A DNA stretch of 64,000 nucleotides from positions 149,722-213,721 of the forward strand of contig CACEJU010000001.1 of NCBI GenBank assembly GCA_902559885.1, given 5' to 3'. The notes beneath the pieces are model-generated. The model saw only the letters and a program-made list of their open reading frames with translations. It searched no databases and had not been told where the DNA came from. Within the stretch, counting starts at the first letter, position 1, and each line of letters starts with the position of its first letter. The DNA comes from an uncultured SAR86 cluster bacterium (GTDB lineage Bacteria; Pseudomonadota; Gammaproteobacteria; Magnimaribacterales; D2472). A program made the translations under genes and the position numbers. Below, piece after piece: positions 45,081 through 53,961 of this stretch.

Positions 45081-45742
45081 ACTTTTTTGATCTTATCATT
45101 TTCAATAATATAAATACCTGGTTGATAGGATTCATCAAAACAGTCATATATTTTATTTGCAACCACAGATCCGTGAATATTCTTATATTTTTTAAAAGGA
45201 CCTATTAATAAATTTTTAAAGATCTTATCAAATAGTTCTATTATTGTTATCCCAATCTCTTTTCGTGGAACCTCTCTATCTCCCAATAAATGTGCAGGCC
45301 TGGCAATGATTAGCTTGTTAAATTTTAATTTCTTTAATGAATCTTCCATCAATCCCTTGGTTTTTAAATAAAAATTAGGAGAATGCTTGCTTGCACCTAA
45401 TGAAGATATAACAGCCAAATTTTTAGTACCATTTTTTTTCAGAATTTCAGCAATTTTTTGCACATATTCAAAATCAACTTTATAAAACTTTTCCTTTGTT
45501 TTTTTACCCATTCTAATTAACTGGTATGAAGTAAGAGGATATCCCAAACAGATAACACAACTTTCAGACTCAGGCAGGGATTCAAATGAATCAAAATCAA
45601 TAATACGTTGTTTATTGATATCTAGTTTAGGAAGATGTCTTCTTCCAATAGAAATAAACTCTTTTTCATTATTTTCACATGCTTCTTTAAAATGACTACC
45701 AATTAACCCAGAGGCCCCAAAGATTAAAAAATTTGAATTCAT
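45077..45742 (-). CDS. Atypical SDR, HTATIP2-like NAD(P)-binding protein
   Basis: 221 aa Rossmann protein with FGASGLIGSHF at the N-terminus and SSLGASKHSPNFYLKTKGLME, where YLKTK carries the active-site Tyr/Lys. It resembles HTATIP2/CC3-type reductases used in lipid or quinone metabolism; the substrate is unknown. It overlaps the shikimate-kinase-like gene by 4 bp. Confidence 0.78.
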   Translation of the reverse strand: MNSNFLIFGASGLIGSHFKEACENNEKEFISIGRRHLPKLDINKQRIIDFDSFESLPESESCVICLGYPLTSYQLIRMGKKTKEKFYKVDFEYVQKIAEILKKNGTKNLAVISSLGASKHSPNFYLKTKGLMEDSLKKLKFNKLIIARPAHLLGDREVPRKEIGITIIELFDKIFKNLLIGPFKKYKNIHGSVVANKIYDCFDESYQPGIYIIENDKIKKV

Positions 45743-46233
45743 AATTTATTTAATAATTCCTCAGCAACAGCACTTATAGCTTGATTGCCATTAATCTTAA
45801 TATCAGACCACTTGTTATAAAGCGGGAGTCTTTCAATAAATATATTGTCAATTGACTCTCCTGAGGGTGACGCAAGGCCTCTTTCAGGATTGACACCAAT
45901 TCTTTCTTTAATAGTTTCAAGTGCAGTATTTATGAATACTATTTTTGATATTGATGATAAATAATTCATTGCATTATTAGAATAGACAGCACTTCCACCA
46001 GTAGAAATAATTTTCTGACTAGTGTCTAAAGACATTATTATTTCCTCTTCTATCTTACGAATATACATATATCCATTTTTCTTTTTTATGTCTTCTAAAG
46101 CAATACCCTCGCGCATCTCAATGAGTCTGTCAGTATCTACAAATGCTGTATTAAATCTTTTATTAAAATACTCAGCAAGTGAAGTTTTACCACATCCTGC
46201 CATACCAATAAATGTATAAAATCCATCAATCAT
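45739..46233 (-). CDS. Shikimate kinase-family protein
   Basis: 164 aa P-loop kinase. Walker A is GMAGCGKTS (10-18), the shikimate-binding DTDRLIE follows, and STGGSAVYS replaces the usual GGG motif; RKIEEEII carries the family Arg/Glu. It fits AroK/AroL, but the lid region NPERGLA lacks the usual RPLL, so it may be a diverged or secondary kinase. aroB is not adjacent, unlike the normal aroKB pair. It reads away from alkB. Confidence 0.7.
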   Translation of the reverse strand: MIDGFYTFIGMAGCGKTSLAEYFNKRFNTAFVDTDRLIEMREGIALEDIKKKNGYMYIRKIEEEIIMSLDTSQKIISTGGSAVYSNNAMNYLSSISKIVFINTALETIKERIGVNPERGLASPSGESIDNIFIERLPLYNKWSDIKINGNQAISAVAEELLNKL

Positions 46234-46309
46234 AATTTATAAAAAATAATCTATATTTTTATACATTATATATCTTTACAAATTTAAGAAATTTATTATT
46301 ATTAGCGAA

Positions 46310-46360
46310 ATCGTGATTTGATCCTATTGCCGCGATATAAAAGAAAGAGCTAAAACGGAG
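46310..46360 (+). ncRNA. SAM-II-like riboswitch aptamer (element 2)
   Basis: P1 is ATCGTG (46310-46315) with CGCGAT (46331-46336). GATTTG begins at 46315, TTGC at 46327 and GCTAAA at 46349, so the core spacing is 12 and 22, exactly that I recall for the SAM-II crystal construct. P2 would be CTATT (46324-46328) with GAAAG at 46343-46347, four of five pairs. The sequence continues AACGGAG. About 30 bp later comes the alkB Shine-Dalgarno AAGGAG. A further stem ATCCT (46321-46325)/AGGAT (46370-46374) competes with P2 and could be the expression platform. Ligand identity is inferred from motif only. Confidence 0.6.
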
Positions 46361-46402
46361 TTATTTCCCAGGATTTAATTTATATAGCAAAAGGAGTTTT
46401 GT

Positions 46403-47554
46403 ATGAAACTTTATGTAAATTTGCGCTATCTTATAGTGCCAATTTCTTCATTAATTACTCTATTTGGCATATTTCTTGGTGGAATTTATGCTTGGATAGG
46501 AGTAATTTTATTTGGTATTTACACCATAATAGATACTGTAACCAAAGATATTCATCTTAGAGCTGAAACAGATGATGATGGCAATTCCTTTGGGATAAAA
46601 CAATTCCAATATCTTGTCATGTATTTTATGTTGCCTGTATTTATTACATTGCAGCTGGCATTGGCTTGGAGAATTTTCCAATATGTTGACAGTAGCATCA
46701 TTGAATCCGCATATTTTGCAGGATTTGCTTATGAATCAGGTATAAATACAACCAATCTAATAGGAGCATCCTTGTCGGCTGCATTATGGGCTGGTCTCGG
46801 CATAATTTATGGGCATGAATTATCTCATAATAAAAAAGAAGGCTTCTTAGTCTCTAGATTAATTATGGCTCTAAGCGGGGCATCACATTTTACTTATGCT
46901 CATGTTTACAATCACCATTTAGATTTAGGTCATCAAGATGATCCTGCTACAGCACCCAGGGGTAGAAATGTTTACTGGCACACATGGTTATCTCATATTG
47001 GGCAATCTAAGTTTTCATTTGATATGGAAAAGAAAAAGCTCGGCAAGCAAAATAAATCTTTTTTAAGTTTTGATAATCGTTGGATTCTTGGCTATGTCTA
47101 CAGTTTGCCATCAATAATATTATTTGTATGGGCAGGTGGTTTAATTGGGCTATTGGCTCTTGCCGCTGTATGGGTAATAGCTAACTTTCTTTTAGAGGCT
47201 TTAAATTTTATGGGTCACTATGGGCTAATTAGAGAAGAGGGCAAGCCTGTAGAGCACAGACATTCCTGGGATAATGACTCTGTATTTACTAGCTGGTTTT
47301 TTATTGAAATCGGCAGACAATGTGATCACCATGTTCGAGGCGAAACCTATTTTTGGGAATTAGATGATGTTGGTGGCCCAAATTATGGCATCGGATATTT
47401 TTCATTGTTTGTATTAACTTTAGTGCCGCCATTATTTAGATCTTATGTAAAAAAACATCTAGATAATTGGGATCAAAATTATGCAACTGATGCTGAGAAA
47501 GTTATCGCAAAGCAGTTTGAAAACAAAAATTTAATAGCACAAGTGGCAAGTTAA
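46403..47554 (+). CDS. alkB: AlkB-type alkane 1-monooxygenase / membrane desaturase-hydroxylase
   Basis: 383 aa diiron membrane enzyme with about six transmembrane helices. The histidine boxes are HELSH at 138-142, HVYNHHLDLGH at 167-177, NFMGHYGL with H272, and GRQCDHH at 305-310. This is the AlkB pattern for omega-hydroxylation of medium-chain alkanes or fatty acyl groups. AAAAGGAG lies 7 bp before the ATG. Downstream are a ferredoxin, a two-helix membrane protein and a VOC protein on the same strand, so electrons probably come from that ferredoxin rather than rubredoxin. A SAM-II-like leader precedes it. Substrate unproven. Confidence 0.85.
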   Translation: MKLYVNLRYLIVPISSLITLFGIFLGGIYAWIGVILFGIYTIIDTVTKDIHLRAETDDDGNSFGIKQFQYLVMYFMLPVFITLQLALAWRIFQYVDSSIIESAYFAGFAYESGINTTNLIGASLSAALWAGLGIIYGHELSHNKKEGFLVSRLIMALSGASHFTYAHVYNHHLDLGHQDDPATAPRGRNVYWHTWLSHIGQSKFSFDMEKKKLGKQNKSFLSFDNRWILGYVYSLPSIILFVWAGGLIGLLALAAVWVIANFLLEALNFMGHYGLIREEGKPVEHRHSWDNDSVFTSWFFIEIGRQCDHHVRGETYFWELDDVGGPNYGIGYFSLFVLTLVPPLFRSYVKKHLDNWDQNYATDAEKVIAKQFENKNLIAQVAS

Positions 47555-47558
47555 ACAG

Positions 47559-47876
47559 ATGTTTGGGTTATTTACTAAAAAGAATAAAGACTTCATAGCA
47601 TCAGTGAATGAGAATTCTTTTGAAGTAAAGGTTATTAAAGGAAAGACCTTATTATCGTCTGCCCTTGATCAAGGAATTGATTGGCCACATAGATGCAAGG
47701 TTGGGAGCTGTGGCTCATGTAAATGTAAAATTATTAGCGGGAAGATAAAACCACAAATAGATTTTGCATATGTACTTGACCAAGAAGAGTTAGATGCTGG
47801 GTATGTTCTTGCATGCCAAAGCGAGCTTAAATCAGATATTGAGGTTGAAGTAATTTTTAAAAATAAACAGGAGTAA
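47559..47876 (+). CDS. Plant-type [2Fe-2S] ferredoxin
   Basis: 105 aa; cluster ligands C46, C51, C54 and C86 in HRCKVGSCGSCKC and LACQSEL, the CX4CX2CX31C arrangement of plant/XylT-type ferredoxins. Located 4 bp after alkB, it is the obvious electron donor candidate for the AlkB-like enzyme. A reductase is not in the window. Confidence 0.9.
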   Translation: MFGLFTKKNKDFIASVNENSFEVKVIKGKTLLSSALDQGIDWPHRCKVGSCGSCKCKIISGKIKPQIDFAYVLDQEELDAGYVLACQSELKSDIEVEVIFKNKQE

Positions 47877-47878
47877 TT

Positions 47879-48082
47879 ATGAAAAGTATTCAAGCTTTTT
47901 TAGTTATGGGCATTTGGACAGCATTGGTTTTCTTTGTTTTGTATCAATTTGATGCTCATTTATACTTTCGTCAAATCGGCTGGGCTGTTATCATATCGAT
48001 CGTTTTATTAATCGCTCATATGATAAATTTTGCTATTTATTTTAAAATAGCAGGCAATGAGCCCTTTAAATGGTTTAAATAA
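47879..48082 (+). CDS. Small two-helix membrane protein, 67 aa
   Basis: Two hydrophobic helices (about 5-24 and 33-56) and a short basic end (GNEPFKWFK). Not recognised. The fixed position between ferredoxin and VOC genes, with gaps of 2 bp, suggests it is part of the alkB operon, perhaps an accessory subunit. Confidence 0.65.
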   Translation: MKSIQAFLVMGIWTALVFFVLYQFDAHLYFRQIGWAVIISIVLLIAHMINFAIYFKIAGNEPFKWFK

Positions 48083-48084
48083 TT

Positions 48085-48507
48085 ATGTCTAACAGATTTC
48101 ATTTAGCAATCCCAGTTTATAGTATTAATGAATCTAAAAAATTTTATTGTGATTTTTTAGGTTGTGAAGCTGGAAGTTTTGAAGATGGAAAATGGCAAGA
48201 TATTAATTTTTGGGGAAATGAGCTGACACTTCATCAAGCAAGTGAGGTTCTTCCTAGAGAAAGACATCATGTAGATATGGGGGACGTTTGCGTTCCCCAT
48301 TTTGGTGTTCATTTAACCAGAGAAGATTTTGATCAACTCAAATCAAGAGTTCAAGCAAAAGAAAATTACGATTATCTTGATCAGCCCTATTTAAGATTTA
48401 AGGGTGATGCAAGAGAGCAAGAAACTTTTTTTGTTGAAGATCCAAGTGGAAATGTTCTTGAAATTAAAACCATGTTTGACCCAAGCACACTTTTTCCAGC
48501 TAAATAA
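48085..48507 (+). CDS. VOC (glyoxalase/bleomycin-resistance) family protein
   Basis: 140 aa with paired beta-alpha-beta-beta-beta units: FHLAIPVYSINESKKFYCDFLG and FFVEDPSGNVLEIKTM; potential metal ligands are H7, H69-type His in the middle and E in LEIK. VOC proteins include dioxygenases, isomerases and lyases; the substrate is unknown. It is the last gene of the alkB run. Confidence 0.85.
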   Translation: MSNRFHLAIPVYSINESKKFYCDFLGCEAGSFEDGKWQDINFWGNELTLHQASEVLPRERHHVDMGDVCVPHFGVHLTREDFDQLKSRVQAKENYDYLDQPYLRFKGDAREQETFFVEDPSGNVLEIKTMFDPSTLFPAK

Positions 48508-48508
48508 T

Positions 48509-48985
48509 TCAGTTTTTTTTATCAGTCAAAGATAGCAGGAACAGCGAAGCTATTAAAATAACGATATAGGGAGCAAATTCTACACCTGGTGTTATGTTGT
48601 TTGTGTAGAGTCCCATAATAGCTATATCTTCTCTTATAATTGGATAAAAAAAGATTCTTGAGCCCCATTCTAAAAGCCAAAAAACATACATTAAGGGTAT
48701 TAGAGATTTATATTTGAATATTACTACCCAGCAGACCATACAAAACAAAAGCTGTACAGAACCCCACAGTGAAAAAAACCTATAGATTATTGGCATTGGA
48801 TCAGGTTCACCAGTAATAATTTTAAAGTTAGCAATATCATGAAATCCATAGGATTCAAAAAACATATGAATAATAGCTCTCCATGTCATCAATGCTGTAA
48901 AAATAATAAACCCCCATACAGCCACCTTTGGACCATCAAACTCATTACTTGCGGTTTTAGGGAAAACTTTTGAAAAATTAATCAT
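48509..48985 (-). CDS. Four-helix membrane protein of unknown function, 158 aa
   Basis: Four hydrophobic helices (about 27-46, 66-87, 92-112 and 132-152), with a long polar loop SYGFHDIANFKIITGEPDP between helices one and two. No family recognised. Convergent with the VOC gene (1 bp gap) and divergent from the sugar dehydrogenase gene. Confidence 0.65.
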   Translation of the reverse strand: MINFSKVFPKTASNEFDGPKVAVWGFIIFTALMTWRAIIHMFFESYGFHDIANFKIITGEPDPMPIIYRFFSLWGSVQLLFCMVCWVVIFKYKSLIPLMYVFWLLEWGSRIFFYPIIREDIAIMGLYTNNITPGVEFAPYIVILIASLFLLSLTDKKN

Positions 48986-49082
48986 CTATAAATTCTACAT
49001 TAGTTTTTCATAAACAAATGACCAAAAATGCAAAACCCAATAATCGTTAATTTTTTACAAATAATTGCGTTAGAATAATTCT

Positions 49083-50183
49083 ATGAAAATAAAAATCTTT
49101 TTTAATTTTTTTGCTTTTTTTATTGTCTTTAATATTTATGCAAAAGACTACAAAGTAGATTTTCTTTTTGAAAATCTCAAAGATCCTTGGAGTATGGCAA
49201 TTATTGATTCCAAGCATGCTCTGTTAAATGATTTGTCGGGAAAAATGCAGCTAATAGATTTTGAAGCTGGCTCAATTGCAAATATTAGCGGGATCCCAGA
49301 TGTTTCTTATGCTGCTCAAGGCGGACTCTCAGATATTATTTTAGATACTGACTTTGAGTCTACTAATAGAATTTTTTTTAGTTATTCAGCTAAAGATCCA
49401 AAACAAAAAAATAAAGAAACGCTTTATGTTGCAACAGGAATATTAAATGAGCTTGCTTTGGAGGAAGTAGATGTAATATTTATAGCAAATTCACCTAGAA
49501 GGGTTCCTCAGCACATGGGAGCAAAATTAGCATTTCTTCCAGATGAAACACTTCTCATTGCTAATGGAGATGGTTTTGATCATAGAGAAAAAGCCCAATT
49601 TCTAGATAATCATTTTGGAAAAATAATACGCATTAATAAAGATGGAACTATTCCAGCAGATAATCCATTTGTAAATGATGAAATGGCGTTATCAGATATC
49701 TATTCATATGGACATAGAAATATGCAAGGCTTACTTGTTTCAGATGAGGGTATTATTTATGAACACGAACATGGACCAAGAGGTGGAGACGAATTAAATA
49801 TTATTGAGCCCGGTAAAAATTATGGTTGGCCTGCAATAACTTATGGTATTGATTATTCGGGTGCAAAAATTAGTCCTTTTACTGAAATGGATGGAATGGA
49901 GCAGCCTTTAAAATATTGGAGCCCATCTATTGCTCCATCTGGAATGGTTTTATATACAGGAGATGCGTTTCCTGCCTGGAAAAATAGTTTTCTTATATCA
50001 GCACTAGTTACTAAAGATGTCAAAAGAGTTTATCTGGATGGTAATAATTATGTTGAAGAAACGCTCTTTAGTGATATTGGTTTAAGGATTAGAAATATTC
50101 ATCAAACAGCTGATGGGAATCTTATACTTTTATCTGATGGCCCAGATGGAAAAATCATTTTAGTGAGCCCTGATAATGATTAG
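49083..50183 (+). CDS. Soluble PQQ-dependent sugar dehydrogenase family protein
   Basis: A signal peptide (about 20 residues, ending IYAK) leads into a six-bladed beta-propeller. Diagnostic motifs of the GSDH/YliI family are present: RVPQHMGAKLAFLPD with the catalytic His, SYGHRNMQGL and YEHEHGPRGGDELN, which line the PQQ site. It oxidises aldoses in the periplasm if PQQ is available; no PQQ synthesis genes are in the window. The next membrane protein gene overlaps it by 8 bp. Confidence 0.87.
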   Translation: MKIKIFFNFFAFFIVFNIYAKDYKVDFLFENLKDPWSMAIIDSKHALLNDLSGKMQLIDFEAGSIANISGIPDVSYAAQGGLSDIILDTDFESTNRIFFSYSAKDPKQKNKETLYVATGILNELALEEVDVIFIANSPRRVPQHMGAKLAFLPDETLLIANGDGFDHREKAQFLDNHFGKIIRINKDGTIPADNPFVNDEMALSDIYSYGHRNMQGLLVSDEGIIYEHEHGPRGGDELNIIEPGKNYGWPAITYGIDYSGAKISPFTEMDGMEQPLKYWSPSIAPSGMVLYTGDAFPAWKNSFLISALVTKDVKRVYLDGNNYVEETLFSDIGLRIRNIHQTADGNLILLSDGPDGKIILVSPDND

Positions 50184-50622
50184 ATTTTTACATTATCTGT
50201 TAGCCATATTATTAACTGCTCTTGTGATAACTATATTAGCAGTACCTATAACAACTTTTTCAAATATGGTTTGGTTAAGCTCAATTGAAATGCCAGTTTC
50301 ATTATCCATTATTTTAAATACATTAGTAAGTGATTGGCTGGGTCTTGGCATTCCTTTATTGGTTATATTTTTTATTGGTTTAAATATCGCAATGCCAGTA
50401 GCCTTTATTACTAAAAGATTTATTAAATTTGATCATAAGATTTGGTTTAGTATTGCATCTTCTGTAGCAGTGGCAGTAGCTTTGGTGCTAATGGTTGAGT
50501 TGCTCTTTAAGACTCATGTAATTGGTGGCACCAGGTCTACTTTAGGACAAGTATTGCATGTCGCAGCAGGTTATCTTGGCGGAATCTTTTTCTGCAGGTT
50601 CTTTAAACCAAAAACAGATTAG
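50176..50622 (+). CDS. Membrane protein of unknown function, 148 aa
   Basis: Four hydrophobic helices (about 5-30, 43-75 split, 90-112 and 124-144). It overlaps the PQQ dehydrogenase gene by 8 bp, so a partner role in the membrane is possible. Not recognised further. Confidence 0.65.
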   Translation: MIRFLHYLLAILLTALVITILAVPITTFSNMVWLSSIEMPVSLSIILNTLVSDWLGLGIPLLVIFFIGLNIAMPVAFITKRFIKFDHKIWFSIASSVAVAVALVLMVELLFKTHVIGGTRSTLGQVLHVAAGYLGGIFFCRFFKPKTD

Positions 50623-50626
50623 TTTT

Positions 50627-51823
50627 TTATTCTATTGAACTTGCGATAGCCCTAAAAAGGGCAACATGTGAATCTTTAGAAAATTGCTTTTCTTGTGGGA
50701 ACTTGTAATTGGATGATATTTTTGCAATGACTACATTTGATTCAGGATCAACATATATATATTGATTATATATTCCTGAAGCCATGTAATCTGTATCTGG
50801 GAAACCTGGAACCCACCATTGATACCCATAACCCCATCTATCAGATGAATTAGGATTGTCGCCTGGAACTAAGTGATCTTCATCAGGATAGTGAGATGCG
50901 TTGATCCAAGATTCAGGAACAACTTGTTCGCCATTCCAATTACCTTTATTTAGGTAAAGTTGACCAAACTTTGCATAGTCTCTTAATGTTGCATTAAGGC
51001 CACCAAGAGCAACCTCCATACCAGTATCATCTACCATATAAAAAGCATCAGATTCCATACCAATTTTGGTCCATATTTCTTGTAGGTTCTCGGTAATTGA
51101 TTTACCGGTAACTTTAACAAGAAGCATGGCAAGCATTTGTGTATCTATGCTTACATAGTGATGATAGGTGCCCGGAGTTTTATCATTCTTAAGAGTTTTA
51201 GCAAAATCTCTCATTGAGGTTCCTGAAGAAATCACTCTCCCAAACCTATTTATATCAGAATTAAAATCTGCATAATCTTCATTAAACTTTATACCCGAAG
51301 ACATTTGCAGAAGATGTTTTATAGCCACTCCCTCATAACCGGTTCCAATAAAATCAGGTAAGTATTTTTCAATGGGATCATTTAAATCTTCAATTAAGCC
51401 CCTATCATAGGCAATACCAATCAAAGCTGATAAGAATGACTTGGCAACAGACCAAGATATATGTTTTGTATCTTTACTATTGTTATGCCAATAGTTTTCG
51501 TAAAGCATATTACCGTCTTTAAGAATAATTAAACCGTCTGTTTCAAAATATTCGAGCGCCTCATCTACGTAATTTACTTTTCCCTCAAACTCATATGTAC
51601 TTGGAAGCTTAAATTCTTTTTTAGTGAAAGTATGAGGGTTTTCTGAGGCTTTCAGCATAGGACCTTTATCAAAAAACTTTTGCATGTTTATATAGTTGTA
51701 AGCAATGCTATCTTTATCATGCAAATTAATTATTTTGTATACTCTAAATGCATTTGGAAGAAAATAAAGTCCCAATAAAATGCCTGAAATCAAAAGTACA
51801 ATGATAAAAATTTTTAGATTCAT
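50627..51823 (-). CDS. Serine hydrolase of the beta-lactamase/PBP4-like family
   Basis: A signal anchor (MNLKIFIIVLLISGILLGLY) precedes a class C-type beta-lactamase fold. The nucleophile SxxK is SVAKS within HISWSVAKSFLSALIG, the second motif is near YHHYVSIDTQML, and GYGYQWWVPG near the end is typical of 6-aminohexanoate-dimer hydrolase-like esterases. I start at 51823 (AGGGGAAAC upstream) rather than 51850. Substrate unknown; this family is usually esterase or peptidase rather than antibiotic-degrading. Confidence 0.85.
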   Translation of the reverse strand: MNLKIFIIVLLISGILLGLYFLPNAFRVYKIINLHDKDSIAYNYINMQKFFDKGPMLKASENPHTFTKKEFKLPSTYEFEGKVNYVDEALEYFETDGLIILKDGNMLYENYWHNNSKDTKHISWSVAKSFLSALIGIAYDRGLIEDLNDPIEKYLPDFIGTGYEGVAIKHLLQMSSGIKFNEDYADFNSDINRFGRVISSGTSMRDFAKTLKNDKTPGTYHHYVSIDTQMLAMLLVKVTGKSITENLQEIWTKIGMESDAFYMVDDTGMEVALGGLNATLRDYAKFGQLYLNKGNWNGEQVVPESWINASHYPDEDHLVPGDNPNSSDRWGYGYQWWVPGFPDTDYMASGIYNQYIYVDPESNVVIAKISSNYKFPQEKQFSKDSHVALFRAIASSIE

Positions 51824-51929
51824 GTTTCCCCTATGTATTCCAATAATCATACATTTTTAAATCACTTTATGAAAATGTGAATATGTCTTTAAAAATAATA
51901 TAGATGATGTATAAAAAATAGAAGTCTAG

Positions 51930-52676
51930 CTAAAATTTGTATTCAAAGCTTGTAGATATTGAGCTATCTCTTTTGCTAGCATCATCAGGAGGCATTGAAT
52001 CCAAGGAATTCGAGTAATTAATTTTAATATTAAAAAGTTCTGATATCTCAATTTTATAAGTTGCAACCAAGGAAGTTTTATAGTCTTCAGAGAAGCCAGC
52101 AACTTTTGGCTGATAAAATAAGGATATATTTAGATTGTTTTCGGCAAAAATAAAAGGTCTGGATAAATAAAAATTTACCCTTGTTGTTGCAGTTTTAATA
52201 CCAAGTAAACTTTCTTCTTTTTCATCTAATACACTTACACCAAATTTTGAATTTTGAAATAACTTGAACCTTAATCCAATCCCTGCAATATCTCTTATGC
52301 TATATGACTGGAAAGGATTTTCACTTCTTTGAAAATACCCCTCAACGTCAAATTTATTGTTTGGTAATTTCTTTAAATACCTGATATGTGTAAAAAAAGC
52401 CTCATCTTCAATTGCCTTATCTTTTTTTCTTTCAGATTTATTAATAGTCACCATAAATTCGTTTTTATCTGAATTATTTACATAATTTATTCCCAGCTCA
52501 ATATCACTTCTGTCTTCGTTGCCTGATGAGCTTGCAAGCAATAGATCTGCTGATTTAAAAATGCCTATTTCACCATTTTTCCTAATTTGCTCAATATCAA
52601 CAATTGCTTGTGGGTATATTTCAGATGATAAAAAAGAAAAAAGTACTAATAAAAATCTATTAATTAATTTGCGCAT
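51930..52676 (-). CDS. Putative outer membrane beta-barrel protein, 248 aa
   Basis: A signal peptide (to about residue 24, IYPQA) is followed by alternating beta strands and a C-terminal aromatic (FEYKF), typical of outer-membrane barrels. No family recognised. Strand-like stretches such as TRVNFYLSRPFIF and LNISLFYQPKVAGFS recur about every 12-20 residues. It stands alone and is divergent from the NTF2-like gene. Confidence 0.6.
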   Translation of the reverse strand: MRKLINRFLLVLFSFLSSEIYPQAIVDIEQIRKNGEIGIFKSADLLLASSSGNEDRSDIELGINYVNNSDKNEFMVTINKSERKKDKAIEDEAFFTHIRYLKKLPNNKFDVEGYFQRSENPFQSYSIRDIAGIGLRFKLFQNSKFGVSVLDEKEESLLGIKTATTRVNFYLSRPFIFAENNLNISLFYQPKVAGFSEDYKTSLVATYKIEISELFNIKINYSNSLDSMPPDDASKRDSSISTSFEYKF

Positions 52677-52742
52677 TTTTTATAAATTTAAGGTAATTTT
52701 TAAGTGTTATATTACAACATACTTATTAAGTATAATGTTGAG

Positions 52743-53141
52743 ATGAATAGTAAAAAATTTATTGAACAATGGCACGACAACTTTTTATCAGGCAATCATG
52801 ATTTTTTAGATAATATACTTGATGACAATGTTGTCTTTAACTCTCCAATAGTATTTAAACCCATTGAGGGTAAATTATTAACAAAGCTTTATCTTATGGC
52901 AGCAGGTAATAGTTTTAATTTAGAAAAATTTAAATATTCTAGAGAGGTGCATGAAGATCTGATGTCAGTATTAGAGTTTGAAACTTATATTGATGAAATA
53001 TCTGTGAACGGTGTTGATATTATTAAATGGAATAATGATGGAAAAATTATTGATTTCAAGGTTATGGTAAGACCATTACAAGCTGTAAATAAAGTCCACC
53101 AAAAGATGCAAGAAGCATTAGATGCTTTTAAAAATAATTAA
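52743..53141 (+). CDS. NTF2-like (SnoaL-type) protein
   Basis: Start set at 52743 (MNSKKFIEQW); the longer frame to 52704 crosses a T-rich promoter-like region. About 132 aa with FIEQWHDNFLSGNHDFLDNIL at the N-terminus, a cone fold typical of nuclear transport factor 2-like enzymes and isomerases. It is 20 bp upstream of an SDR gene, and such pairs often act on steroid- or polyketide-like lipids, which is inference. Confidence 0.75.
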   Translation: MNSKKFIEQWHDNFLSGNHDFLDNILDDNVVFNSPIVFKPIEGKLLTKLYLMAAGNSFNLEKFKYSREVHEDLMSVLEFETYIDEISVNGVDIIKWNNDGKIIDFKVMVRPLQAVNKVHQKMQEALDAFKNN

Positions 53142-53161
53142 GTTTTTAACAGAGGTACTAA

Positions 53162-53953
53162 ATGATAATTGAAAATAAAAGGGTGGTTGTTACAGGTGGT
53201 GCAAGTGGTATTGGCAAAGCTTTATGCGAGGCTTTTCATGCAAGTGGAGCAAAATCTATTGTTGTGGTTGATATTAATTATGAGGATGCAAAAAAAACTG
53301 CCGATAGCATAGGCGGCCTCGCGATCCAAGCAAATGTTGCTGTTGAAGAAGAAATACAAAATGTAATAGAAGAAGCAAATAAGTTTGCTGGAGGTATTGA
53401 TATTTTTTGTTCTAATGCAGGAATTATTGGGGTACCAGGTTTTATGGAGGCTTCGGTTGAAGACTGGAGCAATATGTGGTCTGTTAATGTAATGTCACAT
53501 ATTCACGCAGCTAAACATGTACTTCCACAGATGTTAGAAAGGGGAGAAGGTTATTTAGTGAATACAGCTTCAGCGGCAGGGTTGCTAACTCAAATAGGAG
53601 CGGCTGGTTATGCTGTCACAAAAAATGCTGCGGTTAGTTTTGCTGAATGGATAAAAATTACATATGGTGAGAAAGGTATAGGGGTTTCCTGCTTATGCCC
53701 ACAGGCTGTCAGAACAGCCATGACAGCTGGTGGCCCAGGTGTTGCAGGTGTTGACGGAATGCTTGAACCAGATGTTGTAGCCCAAGATGTTTTGGATGCC
53801 ATAAAGGAAGAAAAGTTCTTAATTCTTCCTCATAAAGAAGTTGCTGAGTACGTTAAAAGGAAAGGTAATGATAGAGATAGATGGATACTAGGCATGCAAA
53901 GATTGCAAAAACAATATGAAGATTTTTTTGCTTCTTATGAGAAAGATAATTAA
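53162..53953 (+). CDS. Short-chain dehydrogenase/reductase (classical SDR)
   Basis: 263 aa with TGGASGIGKAL at the N-terminus, CSNAGI (NAG motif), and the catalytic Ser in NTASAAG plus YAVTK (Tyr-x-x-x-Lys). Cofactor preference is probably NAD because of the Asp after beta-2 (VVDINYED). Substrate unknown. It follows the NTF2-like gene. Confidence 0.9.
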   Translation: MIIENKRVVVTGGASGIGKALCEAFHASGAKSIVVVDINYEDAKKTADSIGGLAIQANVAVEEEIQNVIEEANKFAGGIDIFCSNAGIIGVPGFMEASVEDWSNMWSVNVMSHIHAAKHVLPQMLERGEGYLVNTASAAGLLTQIGAAGYAVTKNAAVSFAEWIKITYGEKGIGVSCLCPQAVRTAMTAGGPGVAGVDGMLEPDVVAQDVLDAIKEEKFLILPHKEVAEYVKRKGNDRDRWILGMQRLQKQYEDFFASYEKDN

Positions 53954-53961
53954 TTTTTTTT

